64,000 nt of DNA, taken from assembly GCF_027474825.1 (NCBI RefSeq), contig NZ_CP107030.1, positions 186,001-250,000 of the forward strand, read 5' to 3'. The notes below the pieces were generated by a model. That model saw only the letters and a list, made by a program, of their open reading frames with translations. It searched no databases and was not told the origin of the DNA. Source of the DNA: Maribacter halichondriae. GTDB taxonomy: Bacteria; Bacteroidota; Bacteroidia; Flavobacteriales; Flavobacteriaceae. Shown here piece after piece: positions 45,081-53,335 of this stretch (position 1 is its first letter; each line of letters starts with the position of its first letter). The translations under genes and the position numbers were made by a program.

Positions 45081-45731
45081 TTAATATTGATTGTGAATGG
45101 CAATAATTATAAAAAAGCATAATTGGATAAAAAACAACCAGCGAGCAGGTCTGTTGTGCGTATTTATCTTGAACTGTTGAATAGCTCCATTAAATACTAA
45201 AGCCAAAAGAAACCAGACCACATAGTTACTAACGGGTGGCTCGTTTTTAGAAAATTGCCACATGTCCATTAAGGGCGCTACTTTCTCAAGTAATATATCA
45301 TAAAGTACCATCAGCGATGCGGCGCCTACTACAATCGGAATGTTTTTGGTTGTGTATTTAGAGATAATACTATTAGAGGCATAGGTCAAGAAAACCCAGT
45401 TAAGGCCAATGACAATGGGTACATCGGCTATTTTGAAACCAAGCCCATTTCCGTACGTATACATGCCAAATATTTTGCTAGTGGCTACACCAATAATTTC
45501 GGTTATAAAACTCAGTATAAAAATACTTGCTAAAACTGCAATCGTTTTAATACTCCATTCTTTATGATGTGAAAAGATAGCCACAGCGACCAAGACCAAG
45601 GTATAGGGTGTAACTAGAATAAACAATTCATGGGTAAGTGGCAAAAAATATAAAACCAAACCAACACAGTAAAATACGATAAAAGTTATCGGTAGCCCCT
45701 CGTTAGCTATGTATTTCATTATCCGATTCAT
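45081..45731 (-). CDS. cruF: CruF-like carotenoid 1',2'-hydratase family membrane protein
   Basis: A 216-residue membrane protein with about six to seven helices. The CruF/Caroten_synth (PF04240-like) signature is visible: FITEIIGVATSKIFGMYTYG, then LGFKIADVPIVIGLNWVFL and PARWLFFIQ. Members hydrate the psi end of gamma-carotene or bisanhydrobacterioruberin to give the tertiary 1'-hydroxyl, which can then be glycosylated. It lies between crtI and the acyltransferase and GT2 genes, consistent with that step. The start at 45731 is 3 nt after crtI. Confidence 0.85.
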   Translation of the reverse strand: MNRIMKYIANEGLPITFIVFYCVGLVLYFLPLTHELFILVTPYTLVLVAVAIFSHHKEWSIKTIAVLASIFILSFITEIIGVATSKIFGMYTYGNGLGFKIADVPIVIGLNWVFLTYASNSIISKYTTKNIPIVVGAASLMVLYDILLEKVAPLMDMWQFSKNEPPVSNYVVWFLLALVFNGAIQQFKINTHNRPARWLFFIQLCFFIIIAIHNQY

Positions 45732-45734
45732 CTA

Positions 45735-47191
45735 TTATGCAGGAATTTCTTTAGAAACAATTTTGGCACTGGCCAAACAGAGTGGTATTCCACCTCCTGG
45801 GTGAACGCTTCCGCCAACAAAATACAAGTTCTTTACGCCTTTAAGAAAATTCGGATGTCTTAAAAATGCAGAAAACATAGAATTCGATGAATTGCCATAC
45901 AGTGCTCCCCCTTTACTAAGTGTGTTTTGCTCAATGGTTATTGGCGAAGCGATTTTCTCGTGTTCGATATAGTCTTCAATGTTTGTTTTAAGACACTTGT
46001 TGATTTTAGTAATGATATTTTTTTTGGTCGTACGTATCAGTTCATCCCAATTCTCCTTACTATTTGAAGGTGCGTTAACCATTACGAACCAGTTTTCACA
46101 ATTTTTCGGTGCATCAATTTTTACCATTTTTGAACTAACAAAAATATAGATAGTAGGATCGGTATCAATGGTTTTTTTTGAAATAGATTCTCAAACTCTT
46201 CTTTATAATCACCACTGAATAGAATGTTATGCAAATCTAACTCTGGAAACTCTTTATTTACTCCCCAGTAGAATACCAGCGCAGATGATGAAGGTTCTAA
46301 GCGATTGAATCGCTTTTTTAACGGGTGATCCATCAGATTATTAATAACATAGCTGATATCTGAATCTGATACTACTGTATCGAATGCTAATGCCTTATCC
46401 CCAACGCTTATCCCAACAGCTTTTTTGTTTTTTACATCGATGGATGTAACCAATGAATTAAAATTAAAACGGACGCCTTTTTTTAGGGCAAGCTCATAAA
46501 TGTGCCGCACAATAGCATACATCCCTTGTTCGGGAAAATAGGTTCCCAGATTATTTTCAAGATGTGCTATTACGTTAAGCGTTGCAGGTGCTTTGTACGG
46601 ATTAGAGCCATTGTAAGTGGCATACCTATCAAACAATTGAATAAGCAATGGGCTTTTAAAATTGCCCTTGTTATCACCATGCATGGTTTTGTAAAAGCGA
46701 ATCTTTTGAACCTGCAACAGGGATTTCAAAACTGAAAACTTCAATAAATTCTTGACTTTATGCAAGGAGTTAAAAAGGAAGATATCAGCCGTGATTTTGT
46801 ATATTGATGACGCGCGCTTAAAATATTTAGTGATATTGGAAGGATCTTCTCCTAGTTTTTGAACACATTCATCGGCGAATTTTTGTTGATCGGACCAAGC
46901 GATTAGATTTTCTCCACTGTTGTAGAAATACTTGCATATTACCTCAAGCTTTTTGTAAGCAAAAGTTGATGGAATAGTTTCACCTGCGGCACTATAAAGT
47001 TCCTCCACCAATTCTGGTAACGTAAATAAAGACGGACCGGTATCGAATCGATAACCTTCCATATGAATCTCACTAATTTTTCCACCGGGAGAGGCATTTT
47101 TTTCAAATACCGTTACTTCATGTCCTTTGGATGCCAATCTACAAGCAGTGGCTAAGCCCCCAATTCCGGCACCAATCACGGCAATCTTCAT
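45735..47191 (-). pseudogene. crtI: phytoene desaturase-type CrtI, frameshifted
   Basis: The N-terminal frame (47191-46121) has the FAD motif MKIAVIGAGIGGLATACRLA and GGKISEIHMEGYRFDTGPS. The C-terminal frame (46127-45735) has CENWFVMVNAPS and the end GGSVHPGGGIPL, the FAD-domain close of CrtI. They join with one more base in the T8 run at 46172-46179 (nine expected), giving FQKKTIDTDPTIYIFV. Restored length is about 486 residues, usual for CrtI. The gene overlaps the end of the lycopene cyclase gene by 4 nt. If the frameshift is real the pathway stops at phytoene. Confidence 0.88.
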
Positions 47192-47886
47192 ACGTTTTTG
47201 GACTTTTTAAATCTCATTTCAAAAATATGGGTTAGCGCCAATGGTGATAAAAGCAATGAGAAATTATAAAACATATCTTCAATCGGAATTGAAAAAATAC
47301 GAATTCCCAAAATTGCTTGAGGATTGTAATCAAATACAGCTTGTTCAATTCCCGTACCCGTTAAGATTCCGTTTATAATAAAAAATGGGATGAGTAAAAT
47401 CGGATATATGGCTAAATAGTATTGCACAACTTCTTTGGCAAAAAAATAACTCAGTAAAAGTATTGCCGGTAAAACAAGGAAAACGACAAAAGTATAGGCA
47501 AAATCCCTATATAATAATGACATTATAATGGACACTACTACTAGTAACTGCGTTAAAAATTTTGTCCATTGTTCATTCAGCTTGAATCTTGGAAAATGGA
47601 ATTGTACTGCGTAAAACGAGAAAGCACAAGCATACGGAATGACAACAAAAAACAAGTATTCTTCTAAAGGAAGCTTATTTATATAAATACCCGAATTATA
47701 GATCGGGTTGAAGAACCAGTAGCCTTGATGGGTAAAGATAACATCCCAAATGACGAAAACAACCATCGTTATTAAGATTGCAGGAAGCAAGAATTTCCAA
47801 CGGGTATAGAGCCCAAGGTTTTTCTCGAAACTCAAAGCTAAAGGCCCAGCGAGTGAAATAATAAGTATGATCAAATAGAGTGACAT
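47188..47886 (-). CDS. lycopene cyclase, heterodimer-type domains fused (CrtYcd-like)
   Basis: A 232-residue protein with two lycopene-cyclase domains. The first has DVIFTHQGYWFFNP and LPLEEYLFFVVIPYA; the second has LGIRIFSIPIEDMFYNF. The (L/I)P(L/I)E(E/D) pairs in the two halves are the catalytic signature of the CrtYc/Yd family. About seven membrane helices. It should cyclise one or both ends of lycopene; with CruF present, a monocyclic gamma-carotene intermediate is likely. Its stop overlaps the crtI start by ATGA. Confidence 0.88.
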   Translation of the reverse strand: MSLYLIILIISLAGPLALSFEKNLGLYTRWKFLLPAILITMVVFVIWDVIFTHQGYWFFNPIYNSGIYINKLPLEEYLFFVVIPYACAFSFYAVQFHFPRFKLNEQWTKFLTQLLVVVSIIMSLLYRDFAYTFVVFLVLPAILLLSYFFAKEVVQYYLAIYPILLIPFFIINGILTGTGIEQAVFDYNPQAILGIRIFSIPIEDMFYNFSLLLSPLALTHIFEMRFKKSKNV

Positions 47887-47907
47887 AGTTCGTGATTTTC
47901 TTGTATG

Positions 47908-48150
47908 CTATGCCAGTGGAAGTTTATTGGTGATGTAGTTAGAGATCAGTGCCGAAATCTTCAGCCTGTTAGATATTGGAATTCGCTCATTCAGTAATTC
48001 CGCTAAAGGTGTATAATTTATGTTAGTCGCAAGTTTACTGTAATAAAGATAGGCTACATACACTTCACTTTTTTTTGAATTGTTAGACAGTAACTTGACT
48101 TCTTCTAATGCAACTCTGAAATCTTTTGCGAAAATAGTAATCTTTTTCAA
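47908..48150 (-). pseudogene. C-terminal fragment of a phytoene synthase (CrtB-like)
   Basis: About 80 residues, with the frame opening from a TAG near 48195. They resemble only the end of CrtB: KDFRVALEEVKLL, the strand-helix VYVAYLYYSKLAT and the closing RIPISNRLKISALISNYI, as in 'GVYVAYxYY...RIRVPNYxKxxL'. The body with the two DxxxD prenyl-diphosphate motifs is missing, and a gene on the other strand begins only 184 nt upstream. So crtB has been cut. It lies 22 nt before the cyclase gene, the usual place for crtB. No other crtB lies in this window. Confidence 0.65.
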
Positions 48151-48318
48151 ACTCGCCTCTTTATTAAATAGGCGCCCACACTATTCTACAAAACTTTCTA
48201 AGTGTGGTTTAGTTAGCCTTAGCGTTTAAGGGGACGACCTATTTTGAGTTGCTGAATAAGCCCTACACCACTTAAATTTAAAATAGTTGTATTCTACAAA
48301 TACACAAGGCACCCACTC

Positions 48319-48326
48319 TACCTTTG
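48319..48326 (+). promoter_or_regulatory. TAnnTTTG -7 element close to a start codon
   Basis: TACCTTTG in the word CTACCTTTGTG fits the -7 consensus, 8 nt before ATG 48334. A transcript would start only a few bases before or at the start codon. No TTTG -33 partner at the usual distance. Confidence 0.4.
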
Positions 48327-48333
48327 TGGTATC

Positions 48334-48531
48334 ATGAGATTATGGTTTACCCCGATAATGTCTGCCGCGCATTTTGTTTTTGCTATGCTTATGCTACTAA
48401 CCGTATATTTCTTTATTGGCGTGCTGTTTGAGGAACGAGATCTAAGGGCAGCTTTTAAAGAAAGTTATCGTGTATATGACAAAGACACCTGTGACGATTC
48501 CTTTTACAAAAAGAAGGGTGAAATAAATTAA
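48334..48531 (+). pseudogene. C-terminal fragment of an isoprenylcysteine/methanethiol methyltransferase-like membrane protein
   Basis: The 65 residues match only the end of the ICMT/MddA-like membrane methyltransferases: LWFTPIMSAAHFVFA, a membrane helix, then VLFEERDLRAAFKESYRVY, which is the family's 'EERDL...F...Y..Y' close. The N-terminal three quarters are absent. It starts with ATG and has a -7-like element in front, so it may still be transcribed. It faces the broken crtB end. Confidence 0.65.
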
Positions 48532-48755
48532 CAACCTATTGCTAACTCTATGCAAGCCATGGCGGGGTTTTATCTCTTCTATGGCTTCCTTTTTATTTAT
48601 TAACTTCGGGCTATCACAGAAACTGCGTCAGTGCACCAACTCCCCCACCGTTGACGCAAAGGCTTACAACGTACCGTAGCCTAACTATCACTTGGTATAT
48701 AAATCAGAAATCGATAAAAATCAATTAGCAATCATCAATCAAAAAAATTACAACT

Positions 48756-50566
48756 ATGAAAAACAAGGTCTTTATCATACTAGCCATACTATTCCTTCAA
48801 TCCTGTGGAAAAGAACCTAAAACCAATCCCGCACTCGATAACATCAAAAAGGTTGAAACAGGTCTCACGACACCCATATATATTGTGGGAGACTCCACAT
48901 GGACAATTGAAGAACGTATGGAGCATTACGGCGTGCCCGGAGTTAGTATCGCCGTCATACACAATGGGGAAATTGAATGGAAAAAAACCTATGGCTTTGT
49001 GGATAAAGAGCGTACAGCTCCTATCACTGAAAACACACTTTTTCAGGCCGCTTCCATCAGTAAACCCGTGACCGCTTACGGGGCCTTAACGCTCGCAGAA
49101 CAAGAAAAAGTAGCCTTAGAAGAAGACATCAATACCTATTTAAAATCTTGGAAATTGCCAGACAATGAATTTACCAAAGACAAAAAGGTGACCATAAAAA
49201 ATCTGCTCAATCATTCCGCAGGTATCACCGTTCATGGCTTTTTAGGGTATAGTACTGATTTACCGGTACCCACGCTGGTCGAGGTATTGAATGGCACACC
49301 TCCTGCCAATTCACCCCTAGTGTTGTAGATAAAATACCGGAGGAAAGTTTTCGGTATTCCGGCGGAGGTTATAATATCGTTCAGCAAATGATGATCGATG
49401 TTGAAGGTAAACCCTTCCCCCAAATTATGGACGAATTGGTACTTCGACCCTTGGAAATGAATAATAGCACCTACAACCAGCCCCTTACCAAAGCACAAGT
49501 AACAATGGCCGCAACGGGGTATTTGCCAGATGGCAGTATGGTAAAAGGCAAAAGACATACCTACCCTGAAATGGCACCGGCAGGTTTATGGACCACCGCT
49601 ACCGATTTGGCAAAATTTGCGATCAACATGCAAAAGACACTGAAAGGTAATAGTGAAAAAGGTCTTTCTAAAGAAATGACCACAACAATGCTCACCCCTT
49701 TTGTGGCAGATTTTATAGGATTGGGAATTTTTATCAATAAAAAGAAAGAGGAAATGTACTTTGGGCACGGCGGATGGAATGAAGGATTTTCCAGTGAGTT
49801 GACCGCTCACAAAGACAAGGGTTATGGCGTGGTCGTACTGACCAACGCCAATCAACCCAACTTTATTTCTGAAGTTATCCGTTCTGTTGCCCTTGCCTAT
49901 GATTGGGACAACTATGTGCCCGTATATGAGAAAATGGAAGTTGAGCCAGCTACTATAGCTGAAATTGGCGGCCGGTATCTTATTAATGGCAATAGAATAT
50001 TGGAAGTATATCAAAACAACGATCAACTCTTGGGCAAAGAATTGGGTGAAGAACCGAAAGAAATGATCAAAATTTCCGATAGCAGCTATGTCAGAAGGGA
50101 TACCGAATTCCGCTTTCAATTCAAACCGAATTCCGAAAATAAGACCATGAATATGGTAGTGCTAAACGCCAATGACGGAACCACGGTTTCAACGTTAACT
50201 AGGATGGATGATGATAAAAAAATGCCCATCGAACTGCTCGTTGCTGGTAATTTCGATGAATCACTTGAGGCGTATCAAGCATTACAGAAGGAAGATGAAA
50301 ATGACCCTACCGTTAATGAAAACATGCTTAATGACGTAGGATATCATTTTTTGGGCAATGATCAAACGAAGATCGCACAAGATGTTTTCAAAGTGAACAT
50401 GATGCTCTATCCTGATAGTTTCAATGTTTATGATAGTTACGCGGAAGCAGCTATGAAAATGGGAGAAAATGATTTGGCCATTGAAAATTATAGGAAATCC
50501 TTAGCACTCAATCCTGAAAATAGCAATGCTAAGGAAATGCTTAAGGAATTACAACAAAGCAATTAA
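48756..50566 (+). pseudogene. serine hydrolase with TPR tail, frameshifted
   Basis: The first frame (48756-49328) has the lipoprotein signal FLQSC, the SxxK in QAASISKPVTA and LLNHSAGI. The second (49388-50566) starts after the YSGGGYNIVQQ tyrosine motif and has the GHGGWNEGF third motif, then a C-terminal part with TPRs (YDSYAEAAMKMGENDLAIE, YRKSLALNPEN). The break is at a C4 run 49314-49317; five C would read NSPPSVVDKIPEES, joining both. About 604 residues. A beta-lactamase-fold hydrolase plus TPR tail is common in Flavobacteria. No operon partner. As printed it is broken. Confidence 0.85.
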
Positions 50567-50755
50567 ACTAACTCTTTGATAAAGTCAAAATTTCGATTAC
50601 CACCTCCCCAGCCGACGTACTCCCACTCCGAAAGGAAAATGAAGATTCCAAAGCTGGAATTCGAATTGAATCAAGAAATATAGTAATTTGTAATGATAAC
50701 CAAAAATCTTAAGAGGAACCTACCCAAATATTAATCACGCCAATACTATTTGACT

Positions 50756-53278
50756 ATGTATACTATCAAGTCTTTGCGATTACCCATTTCATTATTTTAC
50801 CTTGTCTCCATGCTCATTATGGGCTGCAATCAACCAAAAAAAACCGCGGATGCCGATAAACAAGAAAATCTGGTAAACGTAGAAGATTGGCCCACCATCA
50901 AACCGCTACCTCTAAACCCTACGATCGAAGCACAAATTGATTCCATATTGCCCAAACTGACCTTGGAACAAAAAGTAGGTCAGGTGATTCAAGCCGACAA
51001 TGCATCGGTCACTCCTGAAGATGTTAAAAAATATCGTTTGGGATCCGTGCTCAGCGGGGGCAACTCGGCCCCGGGTGAATTACCTTATGCCGATACCAAA
51101 AAATGGTTGGCGCTGGCCGATGAATATTACAATGCGTCCATCGATTCAGAAGGCGTTGAAGTTGCCATACCCTATATATGGGGCATCGATGCCGTACATG
51201 GTCATGCGAACCTTTCCGGTGCCATCGTCTTTCCGCATAGTGTTGGGCTGGGTGCCATGCGAAACCCGGACCTTATCGAGAAAATTGCAGCGGTGACCGC
51301 TCACGAACTTACGGTTTCCGGTCACGATTGGACCTTTGCACCGACCTTGGCCGTACCGCAAGACCTACGCTGGGGTAGAAGCTATGAAGGCTTCTCAGAA
51401 GACCCGGCAATCGTCAAGTCCTACTCAGATCGTATTGTCTACGGACTGCAAGGCCGTGTTGGGGAAGAGGATTTTATGGGAGCGGGTCGCGTGATTTCCA
51501 GCGCTAAGCATTTTCTTGCTGACGGAGCGACGGAAAAAGGCGTTGATCAAGGGGATGCCAAAATTAGTGAAGTAGAATTACGGGATGTACATGCGGCCGG
51601 TTACTACAGTGCCATACCCGCCGGCGTGCAAACGGTGATGGCCTCTTTTTCAAGCTGGCAAGGTAGGAAGCTCCACGGCGACAAAGAACTGTTGGCCGAT
51701 ATCTTAAAGGGGCAACTCGGGTTTAACGGCTTTGTGGTAGGCGACTGGAACGGTCACGGTCAAGTGCCGAACTGTACGAATACCGATTGTCCGCAGTCCT
51801 TAAATGCAGGTCTTGATATGTTTATGGCTCCAGACAGCTGGAAAGGTCTATATGAAAGCACCTTGGAACACGTAAAAAATGGAACCGTCCCCATGGAACG
51901 ATTGGATGATGCCGTGCGCCGTATCCTGCGTGTAAAAATCGCGTCGGGCATATTCACAAAAGGTGCACCGAGCACGCGTAAAAACGCAGGGGATGAAAGT
52001 CTTTTGGCACTTCCTGAAAACAGGGCCATTGCAAGACAGGCTGTACGCGAGTCCATGGTTTTGCTCAAGAACAATGGAGGTGTATTGCCCTTGGATGCAT
52101 CGAAAACCATCATGGTGGTGGGTGATGGTGCAAACAGTATTTCCAAGACCTGTGGAGGTTGGACGCTGTCATGGCAAGGTACGGGCCATACGAACGATGA
52201 ATTTCCGAATGGTGAGTCGATACTTGATGGCATCAAAGAAGCGGTCAAGGAAGCTGGAGGCAAGGTGATTTTTTCAGCGAACGCAGATTCGAACGAAACG
52301 GCCGATGCGGTGATTGCGGTATATGGTGAAGATCCTTATGCGGAATTCCAAGGTGACCTCGAAAATCTCGATTTCGTTCCCAACGGTTTTGATGTCAGCA
52401 AACTTGCCAAATTTCGAAGAAAAGGTATTCCGGTTGTGTCCGTTTTTCTATCCGGCCGGCCCTTATGGAGCAACCCTGAAATAAACCAATCGGACGCCTT
52501 TGTCGCTGCATGGTTACCGGGCACCGAAGGAGGTGGACTCTCGGATTTGCTGTTCCAAAGAGACCCATCGTATGATTTTACCGGGCGTTTGTCCTTTTCT
52601 TGGCCAAGTAGTGCGGTGGTGCCCGAAGACAAAGCACAACAACCGGAAGCTTTGTTTCGGTTAGGGTATGGACTGGATTATAAAAGCAATACCATAGTTG
52701 ATCAACTTTCAGAAAACCCAGGTTTGGAAAATATTGAGACAGCTTCAGCGGGTAAATTTTACAGCAAAGGGGCTCCCGTTGCCCCATGGGCCCTGTGGCT
52801 AAATTCAGGAGACTTGAAAAAACAAGTAGCTAGCTTTCCGACCTCCGTGAGCGGACTCGTTATCAGCAAAACCGACCACGAAGCGCAAGAAGATGCGCTG
52901 CGCATAAAATGGACAAAATCAGGCAATGACCAGGTTCGGGTGAGTACGACTTCGCCCACCGATATGTCACGTCAAGCCAATGGCGCAATGGAACTGACAT
53001 TCTCGGCAAAATCATTTACAGACAACCATGCGGCCGTCAGAATTGGCATGGGGTGCAATGAAGATCCATCTTGTGACCAAACGGTCGATATTAGCATAAT
53101 AGGGAATGCCTGGAAAGAATATCGTATCAGCCTGAGCTGCTTTGCCAATCTCGGTGTCGACATGAGCAAAATTAGCACGGCATTTCTGATTACGGCTGGT
53201 GAAGGCGTAGATATCGGAATGAGCAATATTCGCTTGGAATCGGACATTGATGCGAAACCTGGCTGTGACGGCAAGTAG
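50756..53278 (+). CDS. glycoside hydrolase family 3 lipoprotein (ExoP-like)
   Basis: ATG 50756 (MYTIKSLRL) is chosen over TTG 50750. The lipobox is LIMGC. The GH3 N-domain has IWGIDAVHGHANL, TFAPTLAVPQDLRWGRSYEGF and the nucleophile aspartate in FVVGDWNGHGQVP. The C-domain starts near residue 415 with VRESMVLLKNNGGVLPL. A C-terminal beta domain of about 150 residues follows (MELTFSAKSFTDNHA region), typical for ExoP-like exo-1,3/1,4-glucosidases. About 840 residues, complete. It should release glucose from beta-glucans at the cell surface. It is flanked by a 180-base gap upstream where I see nothing. Confidence 0.9.
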   Translation: MYTIKSLRLPISLFYLVSMLIMGCNQPKKTADADKQENLVNVEDWPTIKPLPLNPTIEAQIDSILPKLTLEQKVGQVIQADNASVTPEDVKKYRLGSVLSGGNSAPGELPYADTKKWLALADEYYNASIDSEGVEVAIPYIWGIDAVHGHANLSGAIVFPHSVGLGAMRNPDLIEKIAAVTAHELTVSGHDWTFAPTLAVPQDLRWGRSYEGFSEDPAIVKSYSDRIVYGLQGRVGEEDFMGAGRVISSAKHFLADGATEKGVDQGDAKISEVELRDVHAAGYYSAIPAGVQTVMASFSSWQGRKLHGDKELLADILKGQLGFNGFVVGDWNGHGQVPNCTNTDCPQSLNAGLDMFMAPDSWKGLYESTLEHVKNGTVPMERLDDAVRRILRVKIASGIFTKGAPSTRKNAGDESLLALPENRAIARQAVRESMVLLKNNGGVLPLDASKTIMVVGDGANSISKTCGGWTLSWQGTGHTNDEFPNGESILDGIKEAVKEAGGKVIFSANADSNETADAVIAVYGEDPYAEFQGDLENLDFVPNGFDVSKLAKFRRKGIPVVSVFLSGRPLWSNPEINQSDAFVAAWLPGTEGGGLSDLLFQRDPSYDFTGRLSFSWPSSAVVPEDKAQQPEALFRLGYGLDYKSNTIVDQLSENPGLENIETASAGKFYSKGAPVAPWALWLNSGDLKKQVASFPTSVSGLVISKTDHEAQEDALRIKWTKSGNDQVRVSTTSPTDMSRQANGAMELTFSAKSFTDNHAAVRIGMGCNEDPSCDQTVDISIIGNAWKEYRISLSCFANLGVDMSKISTAFLITAGEGVDIGMSNIRLESDIDAKPGCDGK

Positions 53279-53335
53279 CTGATTTTTGGTTTATAGGCAT
53301 TACAAAGGGTATACAGCCTTACGGATTTCCAAATG

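Noticed and set aside
48532..48755. Hidden gene between the methyltransferase fragment and the serine hydrolase
   Set aside because: No frame with family pattern; only the serine hydrolase leader region is plausible.
49586..50119. 177-codon minus-strand ORF
   Set aside because: Antisense shadow of the serine hydrolase.
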